DNA from: Nocardioides lacusdianchii
GTDB taxonomy: Bacteria; Actinomycetota; Actinomycetes; Propionibacteriales; Nocardioidaceae
NCBI RefSeq assembly: GCF_020102855.1
Contig: NZ_JADHZD010000008.1
Span: 62,001 to 126,000, forward strand
Length of the DNA stretch: 64,000 bases
Direction: 5' to 3'
The notes beneath the pieces are model-generated. The model did no database searches, was not told where the DNA came from, and was given only the letters and a program-made list of their open reading frames with translations. Position numbers and translations under genes: made by a program. Below are positions 15,620 to 24,919 of this stretch, one piece after another (the first letter of the stretch is position 1; every line of letters starts with the position of its first letter).

Positions 15620-16468
15620 GTGCACAAGCTGCGGTTCCTGGTCTCACGCCGCTGGGTCGCCTTCGCGCTCGTGGTCGTCTTCCTCGGCTGGGTCGCCTGG
15701 CGCCTCGGTGAGTGGCAGTTCGACCGACTCGAGGAGCGTCAGGACCGCAACGCGACCATCGAGCGCAACGAGAAGGCCGGCGCCGACCCGATCCTCGAGG
15801 TGATGGCGCCGGGACGGGACGTCACCCGGGACACCGAGTGGCGGATCGTGGAGGCGACCGGCACCTACGCCGTCGAGGACACGGTGATCGTGCGCTACCG
15901 CACCCGCGAGGGCGCGGCCGGCGTCGACGTCGTCGTGCCCCTCGAGCTCTCCGACGGCTCCAGTGTGCTGGTCGACCGCGGATGGTTCGGCACCGACAAC
16001 CGGGGCGCCACCTCCGAGGACGTCCCCGAGCCGCCGACCGGCGAGGTGACGGTGACGGGCTTCGTGCGCCAGGACGCCGAGGGCGACAGCACCCAGGTCA
16101 GCGACCAGTCCACGCGCGCGGTCAACAGCGCCGAGATCGCGGAGGCGCTCGACCGCGAGGTGCTCGGCGGGTGGATCGACCTGCGCACCGAGTCGCCCGA
16201 GGCAGCGACGCCGCTCGCCCCGGTGGAGATGCCCGAGCTCAACGAGGGCCCGCACTTCTTCTACGGGCTGCAGTGGTGGTTCTTCGGCGCGCTCGCGATC
16301 TTCGGCTTCTTCTACCTGATGTACGACGAGTGGCGGGGCGGGCGTGGCCCGTGGGGCAAGACCCGTGACGAGGCCGCCCGGACCGGGGTTGCTGCCGACC
16401 GGGGGCCTGCGTCAGAGGCTGCGCAGGAGCCCGCCGTCGACCGGAAGCATCACGCCCGTCAGGAATGA
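15620..16468 (+). CDS. SURF1 family cytochrome oxidase assembly protein
   Basis: A 282-residue membrane protein with the SURF1 layout. An N-terminal transmembrane helix (about 12-30) is followed by GEWQFDRLEER and a long extracytoplasmic region including VLVDRGWFGTDNRG. The second helix (about 213-233) follows the signature GPHFFYGLQWWFF. SURF1 proteins help insert heme a into cytochrome c oxidase, which fits ctaA and ctaB elsewhere in the window. The GTG start has TAACCT seven bases upstream, indicating a leaderless message. The last 57 bases overlap the 3' end of the convergent SDR gene. Confidence 0.88.
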   Translation: MHKLRFLVSRRWVAFALVVVFLGWVAWRLGEWQFDRLEERQDRNATIERNEKAGADPILEVMAPGRDVTRDTEWRIVEATGTYAVEDTVIVRYRTREGAAGVDVVVPLELSDGSSVLVDRGWFGTDNRGATSEDVPEPPTGEVTVTGFVRQDAEGDSTQVSDQSTRAVNSAEIAEALDREVLGGWIDLRTESPEAATPLAPVEMPELNEGPHFFYGLQWWFFGALAIFGFFYLMYDEWRGGRGPWGKTRDEAARTGVAADRGPASEAAQEPAVDRKHHARQE

Positions 16469-17182
16469 CGCCGCGGGCGAGAGCAGGAACGCCGCGACCG
16501 CACCGAACTCCGCCGGCTCGCCGTAGCGTCCCAGCGGGATGGTCGCCTCCGCCGCCCGACGCGCCTCCTCCGGGTCCCCGGTGGAGGCATCGAGCTCGGC
16601 GACGCGGTCCGTCGCGATCCTGCCGGGCAGGAGGCCGTTGACCCGTACGCCGCGGGGGCCGAGCTCGTCGGCGAGGGTCTTGGCCACCATCGCCAGACCG
16701 GGTCGCAGCCCGTTGGAGATCGCCATCTCCGGCAACGGCGCCCGCACGCTCGATGACAGCACCAGCCCGAGCGCACCACCCGAGGCCAGCGCGGCGCCGA
16801 CCTCACGGGCCAGGCGTACGGCTCCGAGGAAGACCGACTCGAAGGCCGCGCTCCACTGCTCGTCGGTGATGGTCGACACCGGGCCCTTCGGCGGACCGCC
16901 GACACTGATCAGCGCGCCGTCGACGCGGCCCCACGTGTCGTGGGCCGCCGCAAGCAACCTGGCCGGGGTCTCGCGCTCGGCGTTGTCGGCCACGACGGCC
17001 ACGGCGGCCTGACGGCCGGCGGAGTCGTCGAGGGCACGGACAGCCTCATCGAGGGACTCCTGCGACCGGCCCGACAGCACGACCCGGGCACCCTCGCCGA
17101 CGAGCGCCTCGGCGCTCGCGCGGCCCAGGCCGCGGGCCCCTCCGGTGACGATGAGGACGCGGTCGGTCAGGCGGAGGTCCAT
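16412..17182 (-). CDS. SDR family protein with degenerate catalytic motif
   Basis: A 256-residue short-chain dehydrogenase/reductase fold. The cofactor loop TGGARGLGRA and the C-terminal GVMLPVDGGLL are normal. The NAG motif is replaced by VGGPPKG, and the region where Tyr-x3-Lys should stand reads AISNGLRPG after the SSS strand, so both catalytic residues appear substituted. Related SDRs with ISNGLRPGL exist in actinobacteria and are usually annotated as oxidoreductases; activity is doubtful. The ATG has TAGGCT six bases upstream on the minus strand. Its 3' end overlaps SURF1 by 57 bases. Confidence 0.82.
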   Translation of the reverse strand: MDLRLTDRVLIVTGGARGLGRASAEALVGEGARVVLSGRSQESLDEAVRALDDSAGRQAAVAVVADNAERETPARLLAAAHDTWGRVDGALISVGGPPKGPVSTITDEQWSAAFESVFLGAVRLAREVGAALASGGALGLVLSSSVRAPLPEMAISNGLRPGLAMVAKTLADELGPRGVRVNGLLPGRIATDRVAELDASTGDPEEARRAAEATIPLGRYGEPAEFGAVAAFLLSPAASFLTGVMLPVDGGLLRSL

Positions 17183-17201
17183 CTCCCGAGCCTAGTCATC
17201 G

Positions 17202-17240
17202 GGTTTCGAGGCTCGCTGCGTTCGCACCTCAACCAGCGAC
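17202..17240. repeat. 39-base dispersed palindromic repeat, copy A
   Basis: 39 bases starting GGTTTCGAGG and ending AACCAGCGAC. It differs from copy B (20013-20051) at only two positions. The ends can pair (GGTT/AACC, GAGG/CCTC), so it is an imperfect palindrome. It overlaps the last four codons of the ABC exporter gene and supplies its TGA stop. I recall similar sequences scattered through Nocardioides genomes. Confidence 0.8.
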
Positions 17241-19121
17241 GGTGGACTCGGTCCTGCCCTCGCGGAACTGGGTCGCGTGGAGGGTGGCGTAGAGGCCGCC
17301 CGCGGCCAGCAGCTCGGCGTGGGTCCCCTGCTGGACGACCCGCCCGTCCTCGAGGACGAGAATGAGGTCGGCGTTGCGGACCGTCGAGAGCCGGTGGGCG
17401 ATCACGAGGGACGTACGCCCCTCGAGCGCGGCGTCGAGGGCCTGCTGGACGGCTGCCTCGGACTCGCTGTCGAGGTGGGCGGTCGCCTCGTCGAGGACCA
17501 CGATGGCGGGCGCCTTGAGGAGCAACCTCGCGATGGCCAGACGCTGGCGCTCGCCGCCGCTGAGGCGGTAGCCGCGGTCGCCGACGACCGTGTCGAGCCC
17601 GTCGGGCAGCGACTTCACCAGCGTGGCGATCTGCGCCGCCTCGAGCGCCGCCCACACGTCGGTGTCGTCGGCGCCGGGGCGGGCGTAGAGCAGGTTGGCC
17701 CGGATGGTGTCGTGGAACATGTGCGCGTCCTGGGTGACGTAGCCGACGACGTCCTCCAGCGACTGCAGCGTCACGTCGCGCACGTCGTGGCCGCCCACCC
17801 GCACGGCACCGGACTCGACGTCGTAGAGGCGCGCGACGAGGTGCGTGACAGTGGTCTTGCCGGCGCCGGAGGGACCGACGAGCGCGACCATCTGTCCCGG
17901 CTCGGCTGTGAACGTGACGTCGTGGAGCACCTGCCCGGTGTCGCGCGACTCGGTGCGCGCCACGGTCTCGAGCGAGGCGAGCGAGATCTGGTCGGCGCGG
18001 GGGTAGGTGAAGGCGACGTGGTCGAACTCGAGCTTCGAGGCGCTGGGCGCCAGCGCGACGGCGTCGGGCTTCTCCTGGATCAGCGACGGCAGGTCGAGGA
18101 CCTCGAAGACCCGGTCGAAGCTCACGAGGGCGGTCATCACGTCGATGCGCACGTTGGAGAGCCCCTGCAGCGGGCCGAGCAGGCGGGTGAGCAGGACCCC
18201 GAGGGCGACGATCGTGCCGACGGACAGGTCGCCCTGGATCGCGAGGTAGCCGCCGATGCCGTAGACGAGTGCCGTGGCGAGCGACGGCACCAGCGTCATG
18301 GCGGCGAAGAAGATGCGGGTCAGCAGGGAGATCCGGATGCCGAGGTCGCGCACGACCGCCGCCTTCTGCGCGTAGGCCACGTCCTCGACGTCACGGCGGC
18401 CGAAGAGCTTGAGCAGCATCGCGCCGCCGACGTTGAAGCGCTCGGTCATGGCGTTGCCCAGGTCGGCGTTGCCGTCCATCTGCGCGCGGGACAGGTCGGC
18501 CAGGCGCGCGCCGACGAGGCGCGAGGCGATCAGCAGGATCGGGAACAGTGCCAGGCACAGCACCGTGACCGGCCAGCTGAGGAAGAGCATCGTCACGCCG
18601 ACGACGACGGCGGAGATCACGTTGGAGACGGTGCCCTGGAGCGTGGAGGTGAAGGCGCGTTGGGCGCCGATGACGTCGTTGTTGAGCCGACTGACGAGTG
18701 CGCCGGTCTGGGTGCGGGTGAAGAAGGCGAGCGACTGGCGCTGCACGTGGGCGAACACCTGCGTGCGGAGGTCGTAGATCAGGCCCTCGCCGATGCGGCT
18801 GGAGAGCCACCCGGTGATGAGGCCGAACCCGGAGTCCACGATCGCGACGAGCGCGACCAGCAGGGCCAGCCACACCACCAGCGAGGTGTCGCCGGAGCTG
18901 ACGCCGTCGTCGATGATCATCTTCAGCAGCAGCGGCGGCGCGACGACCAGCGCGGCGTCGACCACGGTCACGGCGAGGAAGCCCGCGATCAGCTTTCGGT
19001 GCGGTCTCGCGAAGGTCAGGACCCGGCGCAGCGTGCGGCGCTCGATCTTGTTGTCGACGACGCTCCGGTCACTGCGCAGGTGCCGCCACGGCGGTCCTCC
19101 CGCTCCCGGTCCCATCGACAT
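17229..19121 (-). CDS. ABC transporter, fused permease and ATP-binding protein (exporter half)
   Basis: A 630-residue type IV ABC exporter half-transporter acting as a homodimer, or as a heterodimer with a partner that is not adjacent. Residues about 35-330 hold six transmembrane helices with the fold seen in MsbA/LmrA relatives. A nucleotide-binding domain follows: Walker A GPSGAGKTT, signature LSGGERQR, Walker B IVVLDEATAHLD and switch VIAHRLSTV. Between the domains there is an insertion after FTYPRADQ (about 375-390). The substrate is unknown. The last residues and the stop codon come from dispersed repeat copy A. Confidence 0.93.
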   Translation of the reverse strand: MSMGPGAGGPPWRHLRSDRSVVDNKIERRTLRRVLTFARPHRKLIAGFLAVTVVDAALVVAPPLLLKMIIDDGVSSGDTSLVVWLALLVALVAIVDSGFGLITGWLSSRIGEGLIYDLRTQVFAHVQRQSLAFFTRTQTGALVSRLNNDVIGAQRAFTSTLQGTVSNVISAVVVGVTMLFLSWPVTVLCLALFPILLIASRLVGARLADLSRAQMDGNADLGNAMTERFNVGGAMLLKLFGRRDVEDVAYAQKAAVVRDLGIRISLLTRIFFAAMTLVPSLATALVYGIGGYLAIQGDLSVGTIVALGVLLTRLLGPLQGLSNVRIDVMTALVSFDRVFEVLDLPSLIQEKPDAVALAPSASKLEFDHVAFTYPRADQISLASLETVARTESRDTGQVLHDVTFTAEPGQMVALVGPSGAGKTTVTHLVARLYDVESGAVRVGGHDVRDVTLQSLEDVVGYVTQDAHMFHDTIRANLLYARPGADDTDVWAALEAAQIATLVKSLPDGLDTVVGDRGYRLSGGERQRLAIARLLLKAPAIVVLDEATAHLDSESEAAVQQALDAALEGRTSLVIAHRLSTVRNADLILVLEDGRVVQQGTHAELLAAGGLYATLHATQFREGRTESTVAG

Positions 19122-19196
19122 GCGTCCACTCCCTCAGCCCGTCCGACGCAGGCAGAACGCCCGCATCGACCCCAGTGTTCCTGAGGGGTACGACGA

Positions 19197-19982
19197 TCAG
19201 CCGGCGAGGGCGGCCGCGACGGCGCGGAAGCGGCGTACCTGCGCCTCGCGCTCGAGGCGGCGCTGCTCGTCGAGGTCGCGCTCCCCCGCCCCCTGGAGCA
19301 GGGCCTTGGTCTCGGGGACGACCCCGGGCATCGGTGCCGTGAGGGCCGCGGCGAGGTCGGCGACCGCGGCGTCGAGGTCGGCCGACGGCACCGCCGAGGT
19401 CGCCAGGCCGATCCGCACCGCTTCCTCGGCCCCGACCACCCGCGCGGTGGCGCAGATCTCGAGCGCGCGGGCATAGCCGACGTGCTCGACCAGCGGCTTG
19501 GTGCCGGTGAGGTCGGGCACGAGACCGAGGGCGGACTCCTTCATGGAGAACTTGGCGTCGTCGGCCACCACCCGCAGGTCGCACGACAGCGCGAGCTGGA
19601 AGCCCGCACCGATGGCATAGCCGCGCACCTTGGCGATCGAGACGAAGCGCGGGTCGCGCAGCCAGGTGAAGCCGCCCTGGAACTCGTCGATCCGCGCAGA
19701 GGCCTCCTCGTCGCTGAGCGCGAGCAGGCCGACGACGCTCTCCTGGCCCGCCGTCGACGGGTCGAGCATCGCCCGGTCCAGGCCCGCGGAGAACGTGTCG
19801 CCCTCCCCCGTCACCACCACGACGCGTACGTCGTCGGGCAGGGTGCGCCCGATCTCGCCGAGCGCGATCCACATCGCCGGCGTCTGGGCGTTGCGCACGT
19901 CGGGACGGTCGAGCGTCACCGTCGCCACCGGGCCCTCGATGTCGAGGCGGAGTCCGACGGCGGCGAGGTCTGCGGGAGTCAT
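19197..19982 (-). CDS. enoyl-CoA hydratase/isomerase family protein
   Basis: A 261-residue crotonase-fold protein. The two oxyanion-hole segments are clear: GDTFSAGLD (about 61-69) and GYAIGAGFQLALSCD (about 120-134). The acidic residue at the second catalytic Glu position is kept in SMKESALGLVPDL. The first catalytic Glu of true hydratases is not obvious, so the reaction may be isomerisation or another crotonase chemistry. The ATG lies directly after the dispersed repeat and short AT-containing spacer. There is no fatty-acid operon around it. Confidence 0.87.
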   Translation of the reverse strand: MTPADLAAVGLRLDIEGPVATVTLDRPDVRNAQTPAMWIALGEIGRTLPDDVRVVVVTGEGDTFSAGLDRAMLDPSTAGQESVVGLLALSDEEASARIDEFQGGFTWLRDPRFVSIAKVRGYAIGAGFQLALSCDLRVVADDAKFSMKESALGLVPDLTGTKPLVEHVGYARALEICATARVVGAEEAVRIGLATSAVPSADLDAAVADLAAALTAPMPGVVPETKALLQGAGERDLDEQRRLEREAQVRRFRAVAAALAG

Positions 19983-20012
19983 GCACCGAGGTTACTACTC
20001 ACGGGTAACAGT

Positions 20013-20051
20013 GGTTTCGAGGCTCGCTGCGCTCGCACCTCAACCACCGAC
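20013..20051. repeat. 39-base dispersed palindromic repeat, copy B
   Basis: The second copy of the repeat at 17202-17240, identical except for two bases. It occupies the gap between the ABC-F gene (stop at 20058) and the crotonase start. It is in the same orientation as copy A relative to flanking minus-strand genes, which places its hairpin just beyond a stop codon where it could end transcription. Confidence 0.8.
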
Positions 20052-20057
20052 AGCAGG

Positions 20058-21656
<1,599 letters not shown>

Positions 21657-21764
21657 CGGGCCACATCCTACGAAGGGGTGGAGGCAGGAGCCCCATCGGC
21701 GGCGCAGGCGCTAATCTGCGCTGTGGTCGCTCCGACCGTCACGACCTGCGGAAAGGCACCACCC

Positions 21765-22679
21765 ATGCGCTTCAACCCGAAGGCCCGTCTCGACACCTCT
21801 CGCGTCCGCGACGGTGGCGGCGGTGGCGCCTCCGGCGGTCCGATGCGCATCCCGCTGCCCGGCGGGACCAAGGCCGGTGGCGGCATCGGTGCGGTGCTGA
21901 TCGTCATCCTCTTCCTCATCCTGCAGCAGTGCGCCGGCGGCGGGCTCCCGAGCCCCGGCGGCGGCACCTCGTCGGGCACCGACACCAGCCGGATGCAGGA
22001 CACCGAGCGCTACGACAACTGCAAGACAGGCGACGACGCCAACACCGACGTGGACTGCGCGCGGGTGGCGGTCGAGAACTCGCTCGTCGACTACTGGGCC
22101 GACACGCTGCCCAGCCAGTCGGACACCCAGTTCTCCCCCGCGTCGATGACGACCTTCAGCGGCGCCGTGCCCACCGGCTGCGGCCAGGCCTCCTCGCAGG
22201 TCGGACCGTTCTACTGCCCGCCCGACCAGGGCATCTACCTCGACACCACCTTCTTCGCCGACGTCCTCGAAGGCCAGCTCGGCGGCCAGGGCGGCGACTT
22301 CGTCGAGCCCTACGTCCTCGCCCACGAGTACGGCCACCACGTGCAGAACCTGATGGGCACCATGGGCCGGGTCCGCACCCAGCAGGGCGCTGACTCCGAC
22401 GCCGTACGCCTCGAGCTCCAGGCCGACTGCTACGCCGGGATGTGGACGGCCCACGCCGAGGACAGCGAGCTGATCACTCTCGACCCTGCCGACATTGAAG
22501 AGGCGCTCGACTCCGCCAAGGCCGTGGGCGACGACCGGATCCAGCAGAAGTCCGGGCAGGGCGTCGACCCCGAGGGCTGGACGCACGGCTCGTCGGAGCA
22601 GCGGATGGCGTGGTTCACCCGTGGCTACGAGGAGGGCTCGCTCGAGGCGTGCGACACCTTCTCGGCCAGCGACCTCTGA
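21765..22679 (+). CDS. neutral zinc metallopeptidase, YpfJ/KPN_02809 family
   Basis: 304 residues. A Gly-rich cytoplasmic N-terminus is followed by one transmembrane helix (about 45-60, ending QQCAGGG) and an extracytoplasmic domain. The zinc motif HEYGHH is at about 187-192, with LELQADCYAGMW downstream supplying further ligands. This matches the putative neutral zinc metallopeptidase family (PF04228 as I recall). The ATG at 21765 has GAAAGG eight bases upstream. It is divergent from the ABC-F gene and converges with the phosphotransferase gene. The substrate is unknown. Confidence 0.9.
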   Translation: MRFNPKARLDTSRVRDGGGGGASGGPMRIPLPGGTKAGGGIGAVLIVILFLILQQCAGGGLPSPGGGTSSGTDTSRMQDTERYDNCKTGDDANTDVDCARVAVENSLVDYWADTLPSQSDTQFSPASMTTFSGAVPTGCGQASSQVGPFYCPPDQGIYLDTTFFADVLEGQLGGQGGDFVEPYVLAHEYGHHVQNLMGTMGRVRTQQGADSDAVRLELQADCYAGMWTAHAEDSELITLDPADIEEALDSAKAVGDDRIQQKSGQGVDPEGWTHGSSEQRMAWFTRGYEEGSLEACDTFSASDL

Positions 22680-22691
22680 GCCGCGGCACCC

Positions 22692-23612
22692 TCAGGCGAG
22701 CAGCGCCTCGATCTGGGTGACCTGGCGCTGCATCGCACGGATGTAAGGGGCGACGGCCGGGTGGCGGAACTTCCCGACCAGGGCTCCATTACCGTCGGCG
22801 ACGCGCGCCAGGGCCCAGTCCAGGCGGGTGAGCGCGGTGTAGACCGCCATCACCCGGGCGCCTGTCATCACCTGCTCGATGGTGGCCAGGCCTGCCGGCA
22901 GCGCGTCGACGTACGCCTCCACGAGCGGCTCGACGTCCTCGCGGGTCGCGAGGGAGAGGTAGCCCAGGTCGGAGCCGACCGGTCCACGTCCCAGGTGGGC
23001 CCAGTCGATGGCGATCGCACCCTCGCCCTCGGGCACGCGCCCGGGGATGTTGGCCGCGGAGGGGTCGCCGTGCTGGGCGACCTGCGGCAGCGCGTCACAG
23101 CGGTCGAGCCAGGGCTCGCGGTGCCGCCAGAGGTGGTCGGCGATGTCGGCGACGGGCGTGCGGGCGAGGGTGCGCCATCCTCCGCGTCGGTCGACCAGCG
23201 CCAGTCGGGTGCGGAGCTGGTCGCGGGCGAGCCACGGGTGCTCTCCCAGGTCGACGGCTGCGAAGCGACCGAGGCAGGCGGCGAGCCAGAGGCCGGGCGC
23301 GTCGTGGTGCTCGACGCGCTCGTGGACGAGCGTGACGCCCTCGTCGTCCTCCTCGACTCGTACGACGCCCGCCTCGCGCAGCCCCGGCGAACCGGCGACC
23401 ACGCCGCTGAGCGCGACGTCGGCAGCGCGCCGCCAGTAGTTCACGTCGCGTGGCGCGAGGGCGCCACCGGCGGCGTACGGGTCCGGAGCCTGCAGCCGCT
23501 TGACCACCACGTCACGCCCGCCGATGCTGGCCGACCAGACCCCGGCGGTGGCCGGTCCGGCACCGGGGAGGGCTCGCCACCCGGGCTCGGGCTGCCAGCG
23601 GGAGCCGTCCAT
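22692..23612 (-). CDS. aminoglycoside phosphotransferase (APH)-fold protein
   Basis: A 306-residue kinase-like protein. The catalytic loop is HGDPSAANI with the metal-binding IDWAHLGRG after it, the APH family pattern. An N-terminal Lys in VVVKRLQ fits the ATP-binding lysine. The substrate may be any small molecule; the APH label does not imply resistance. The ATG at 23612 is preferred because TAGGTT is seven bases upstream (leaderless). It converges with the metallopeptidase gene, 12 bases away. Confidence 0.82.
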   Translation of the reverse strand: MDGSRWQPEPGWRALPGAGPATAGVWSASIGGRDVVVKRLQAPDPYAAGGALAPRDVNYWRRAADVALSGVVAGSPGLREAGVVRVEEDDEGVTLVHERVEHHDAPGLWLAACLGRFAAVDLGEHPWLARDQLRTRLALVDRRGGWRTLARTPVADIADHLWRHREPWLDRCDALPQVAQHGDPSAANIPGRVPEGEGAIAIDWAHLGRGPVGSDLGYLSLATREDVEPLVEAYVDALPAGLATIEQVMTGARVMAVYTALTRLDWALARVADGNGALVGKFRHPAVAPYIRAMQRQVTQIEALLA

Positions 23613-23665
23613 GGGCGCGAACCTAGCGCACCCCGCGGTCGCTGCGGCGCAGGATCGCGCGCAGG

Positions 23666-24274
23666 TCAGCCGGCGTTGATGACCTCGACGCGGATCGCCT
23701 GCGCGTCGAGGACCGCCTGGTCGAGCACCGCGCGCCGGGGGTCGGGCACGGCCAGCCACGGCTCGACGACCGTGAGCCGCGCCAGCCGCGGGTCGGTCAG
23801 CACCGCTTCGACCGCGCCGTGGTCGCCCCCGGTCACGACCGGCCCGACGCCGGCGAGGATCCGCGCGGCGTGCTCGGCCGCCGCCTCGTAGGCCTGCCGC
23901 GCCTGGTTGTCGCGTCGGCGCGCGAAGCGCTGCTGGCTCTGGCCGCCCGCCTTGGTGCGACCCTGCACGTGGCGCTGGCCGATCTTGTGCCCGACGAGAC
24001 CGGTGCCGCGCAGGCGGGCGACGGCGAAGCCGCCCTTGCGCACCAGCAGGACGCCCCACTCCCCCGGCGGCACGGCGGCCTCGGCGAAAGCGGTGGCGTC
24101 GACCGGTCCGGCGTACGCCGTCGCGAACGGCAGGTGGGCGGTGAAGTGCGAGCCGTCCGCGGCGCGCCCCGACAGGTCGCCGTCCCGGACCTGCAGGTCG
24201 GTGTCGCCGTGGCCGGTCGTGAAGTTGTCGACCCATCGTGGCCAGCGGGCGGCGGGGACGAGGACGTGGGGCAC
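23666..24274 (-). CDS. VLRF1-type (acVLRF1) peptidyl-tRNA hydrolase/release factor
   Basis: A 202-residue protein of the actinobacterial Vms1-like release factor 1 group. The key element is AGGQSQQRFARRRDNQ at about residues 108-123. It contains a GGQ-like loop followed by the basic helix typical of eRF1-like domains that cleave nascent chains from tRNA. Related eukaryotic Vms1/ANKZF1 and bacterial proteins act in ribosome-associated quality control. The GTG start has TAGGTT six bases upstream, so the mRNA is likely leaderless. No other quality-control gene is adjacent. Confidence 0.82.
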   Translation of the reverse strand: MPHVLVPAARWPRWVDNFTTGHGDTDLQVRDGDLSGRAADGSHFTAHLPFATAYAGPVDATAFAEAAVPPGEWGVLLVRKGGFAVARLRGTGLVGHKIGQRHVQGRTKAGGQSQQRFARRRDNQARQAYEAAAEHAARILAGVGPVVTGGDHGAVEAVLTDPRLARLTVVEPWLAVPDPRRAVLDQAVLDAQAIRVEVINAG

Positions 24275-24345
24275 GGGCCGAACCTAGCCGTTGTGCCTCG
24301 CGAGGAGGTGTCCGCGTCCCGCCCACCTCGTCTATGGTCCCCGTC

Positions 24346-24396
24346 ATGCACGCACCGGGTCCTCCCGTCGCCCCGCGTCCCGCGGTGGCGTCGTGA
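24346..24396 (+). CDS. putative leaderless 16-residue leader peptide
   Basis: An ATG with TATGGT (24333-24338) seven bases upstream opens a 16-codon frame rich in Pro and Ala. Its TGA overlaps the GTG of the following membrane-protein gene by four bases (GTGA). Position and spacing match leaderless starts seen across the window, so it may be translated and may couple translation to the next gene. There is no direct evidence for the peptide itself. Confidence 0.45.
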   Translation: MHAPGPPVAPRPAVAS

Positions 24397-24851
24397 CCGG
24401 CTGGGTCTACATCGGGATCATCTCGGTGGGCCTGATCGGCTGGGCGTTCGTGCTGGGGGACCGCCTCGACTACGAGCACCGCCTCGCGACGTGGTGGGTG
24501 GACGGCGCGCGGGACCTGGGAGCGGCGGCGGGTCCGGTGTCGTTCATCAGGTCGACCCTCCTGCTGGCGATCTACAGTGTCGTCGCGTGGCTCGGCGACC
24601 TGCTGGCGACCGGGCTCGGCCACCCGCTGTGGGCCCTGCTGCTCTCGGGGCCGGCCATGCTGGCCTACGCACCCGTGGTCCTGGCGATGGCGCCCATCGA
24701 CTTCACGGCGTACACGACCTGGAGGTCCCACCTCGCTGCCGCCGGCGCAGACACGGGGCAGCAGCGCGCGATCGCGTGGGGGGCGGGGCCGCCCGCGCTG
24801 GCGGGGTTCGGCGCCGTGTTCTTGACGCTGGCGACGATCTTCGGCGTCTGA
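24393..24851 (+). CDS. integral membrane protein, unknown function
   Basis: 152 residues with about four hydrophobic segments. The first starts at the N-terminus (WVYIGIISVGLIGWAFV), two lie in the middle (LLAIYSVVAWLGDLL and LWALLLSGPAMLAYAPVVLAM), and one is at the C-terminus (ALAGFGAVFLTLATIFGV). The GTG start overlaps the stop of the 16-codon upstream frame. There is no good ribosome-binding site, which supports start by reinitiation from that frame. An in-frame extension to about 24291 exists but is Arg/Pro-rich and unlikely. No family was recognised. Confidence 0.68.
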   Translation: MTGWVYIGIISVGLIGWAFVLGDRLDYEHRLATWWVDGARDLGAAAGPVSFIRSTLLLAIYSVVAWLGDLLATGLGHPLWALLLSGPAMLAYAPVVLAMAPIDFTAYTTWRSHLAAAGADTGQQRAIAWGAGPPALAGFGAVFLTLATIFGV

Positions 24852-24919
24852 GGACGAGCCTCACCCCCTTCGCTCCCGTGGTTACAGTCGGAGATCCACC
24901 ACTTCCGGGAGGTCCCACC

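Noticed and set aside
22692..23612. Aminoglycoside resistance gene
   Set aside because: Only the kinase fold is visible; chromosomal APH-fold proteins act on many substrates and no resistance context exists.
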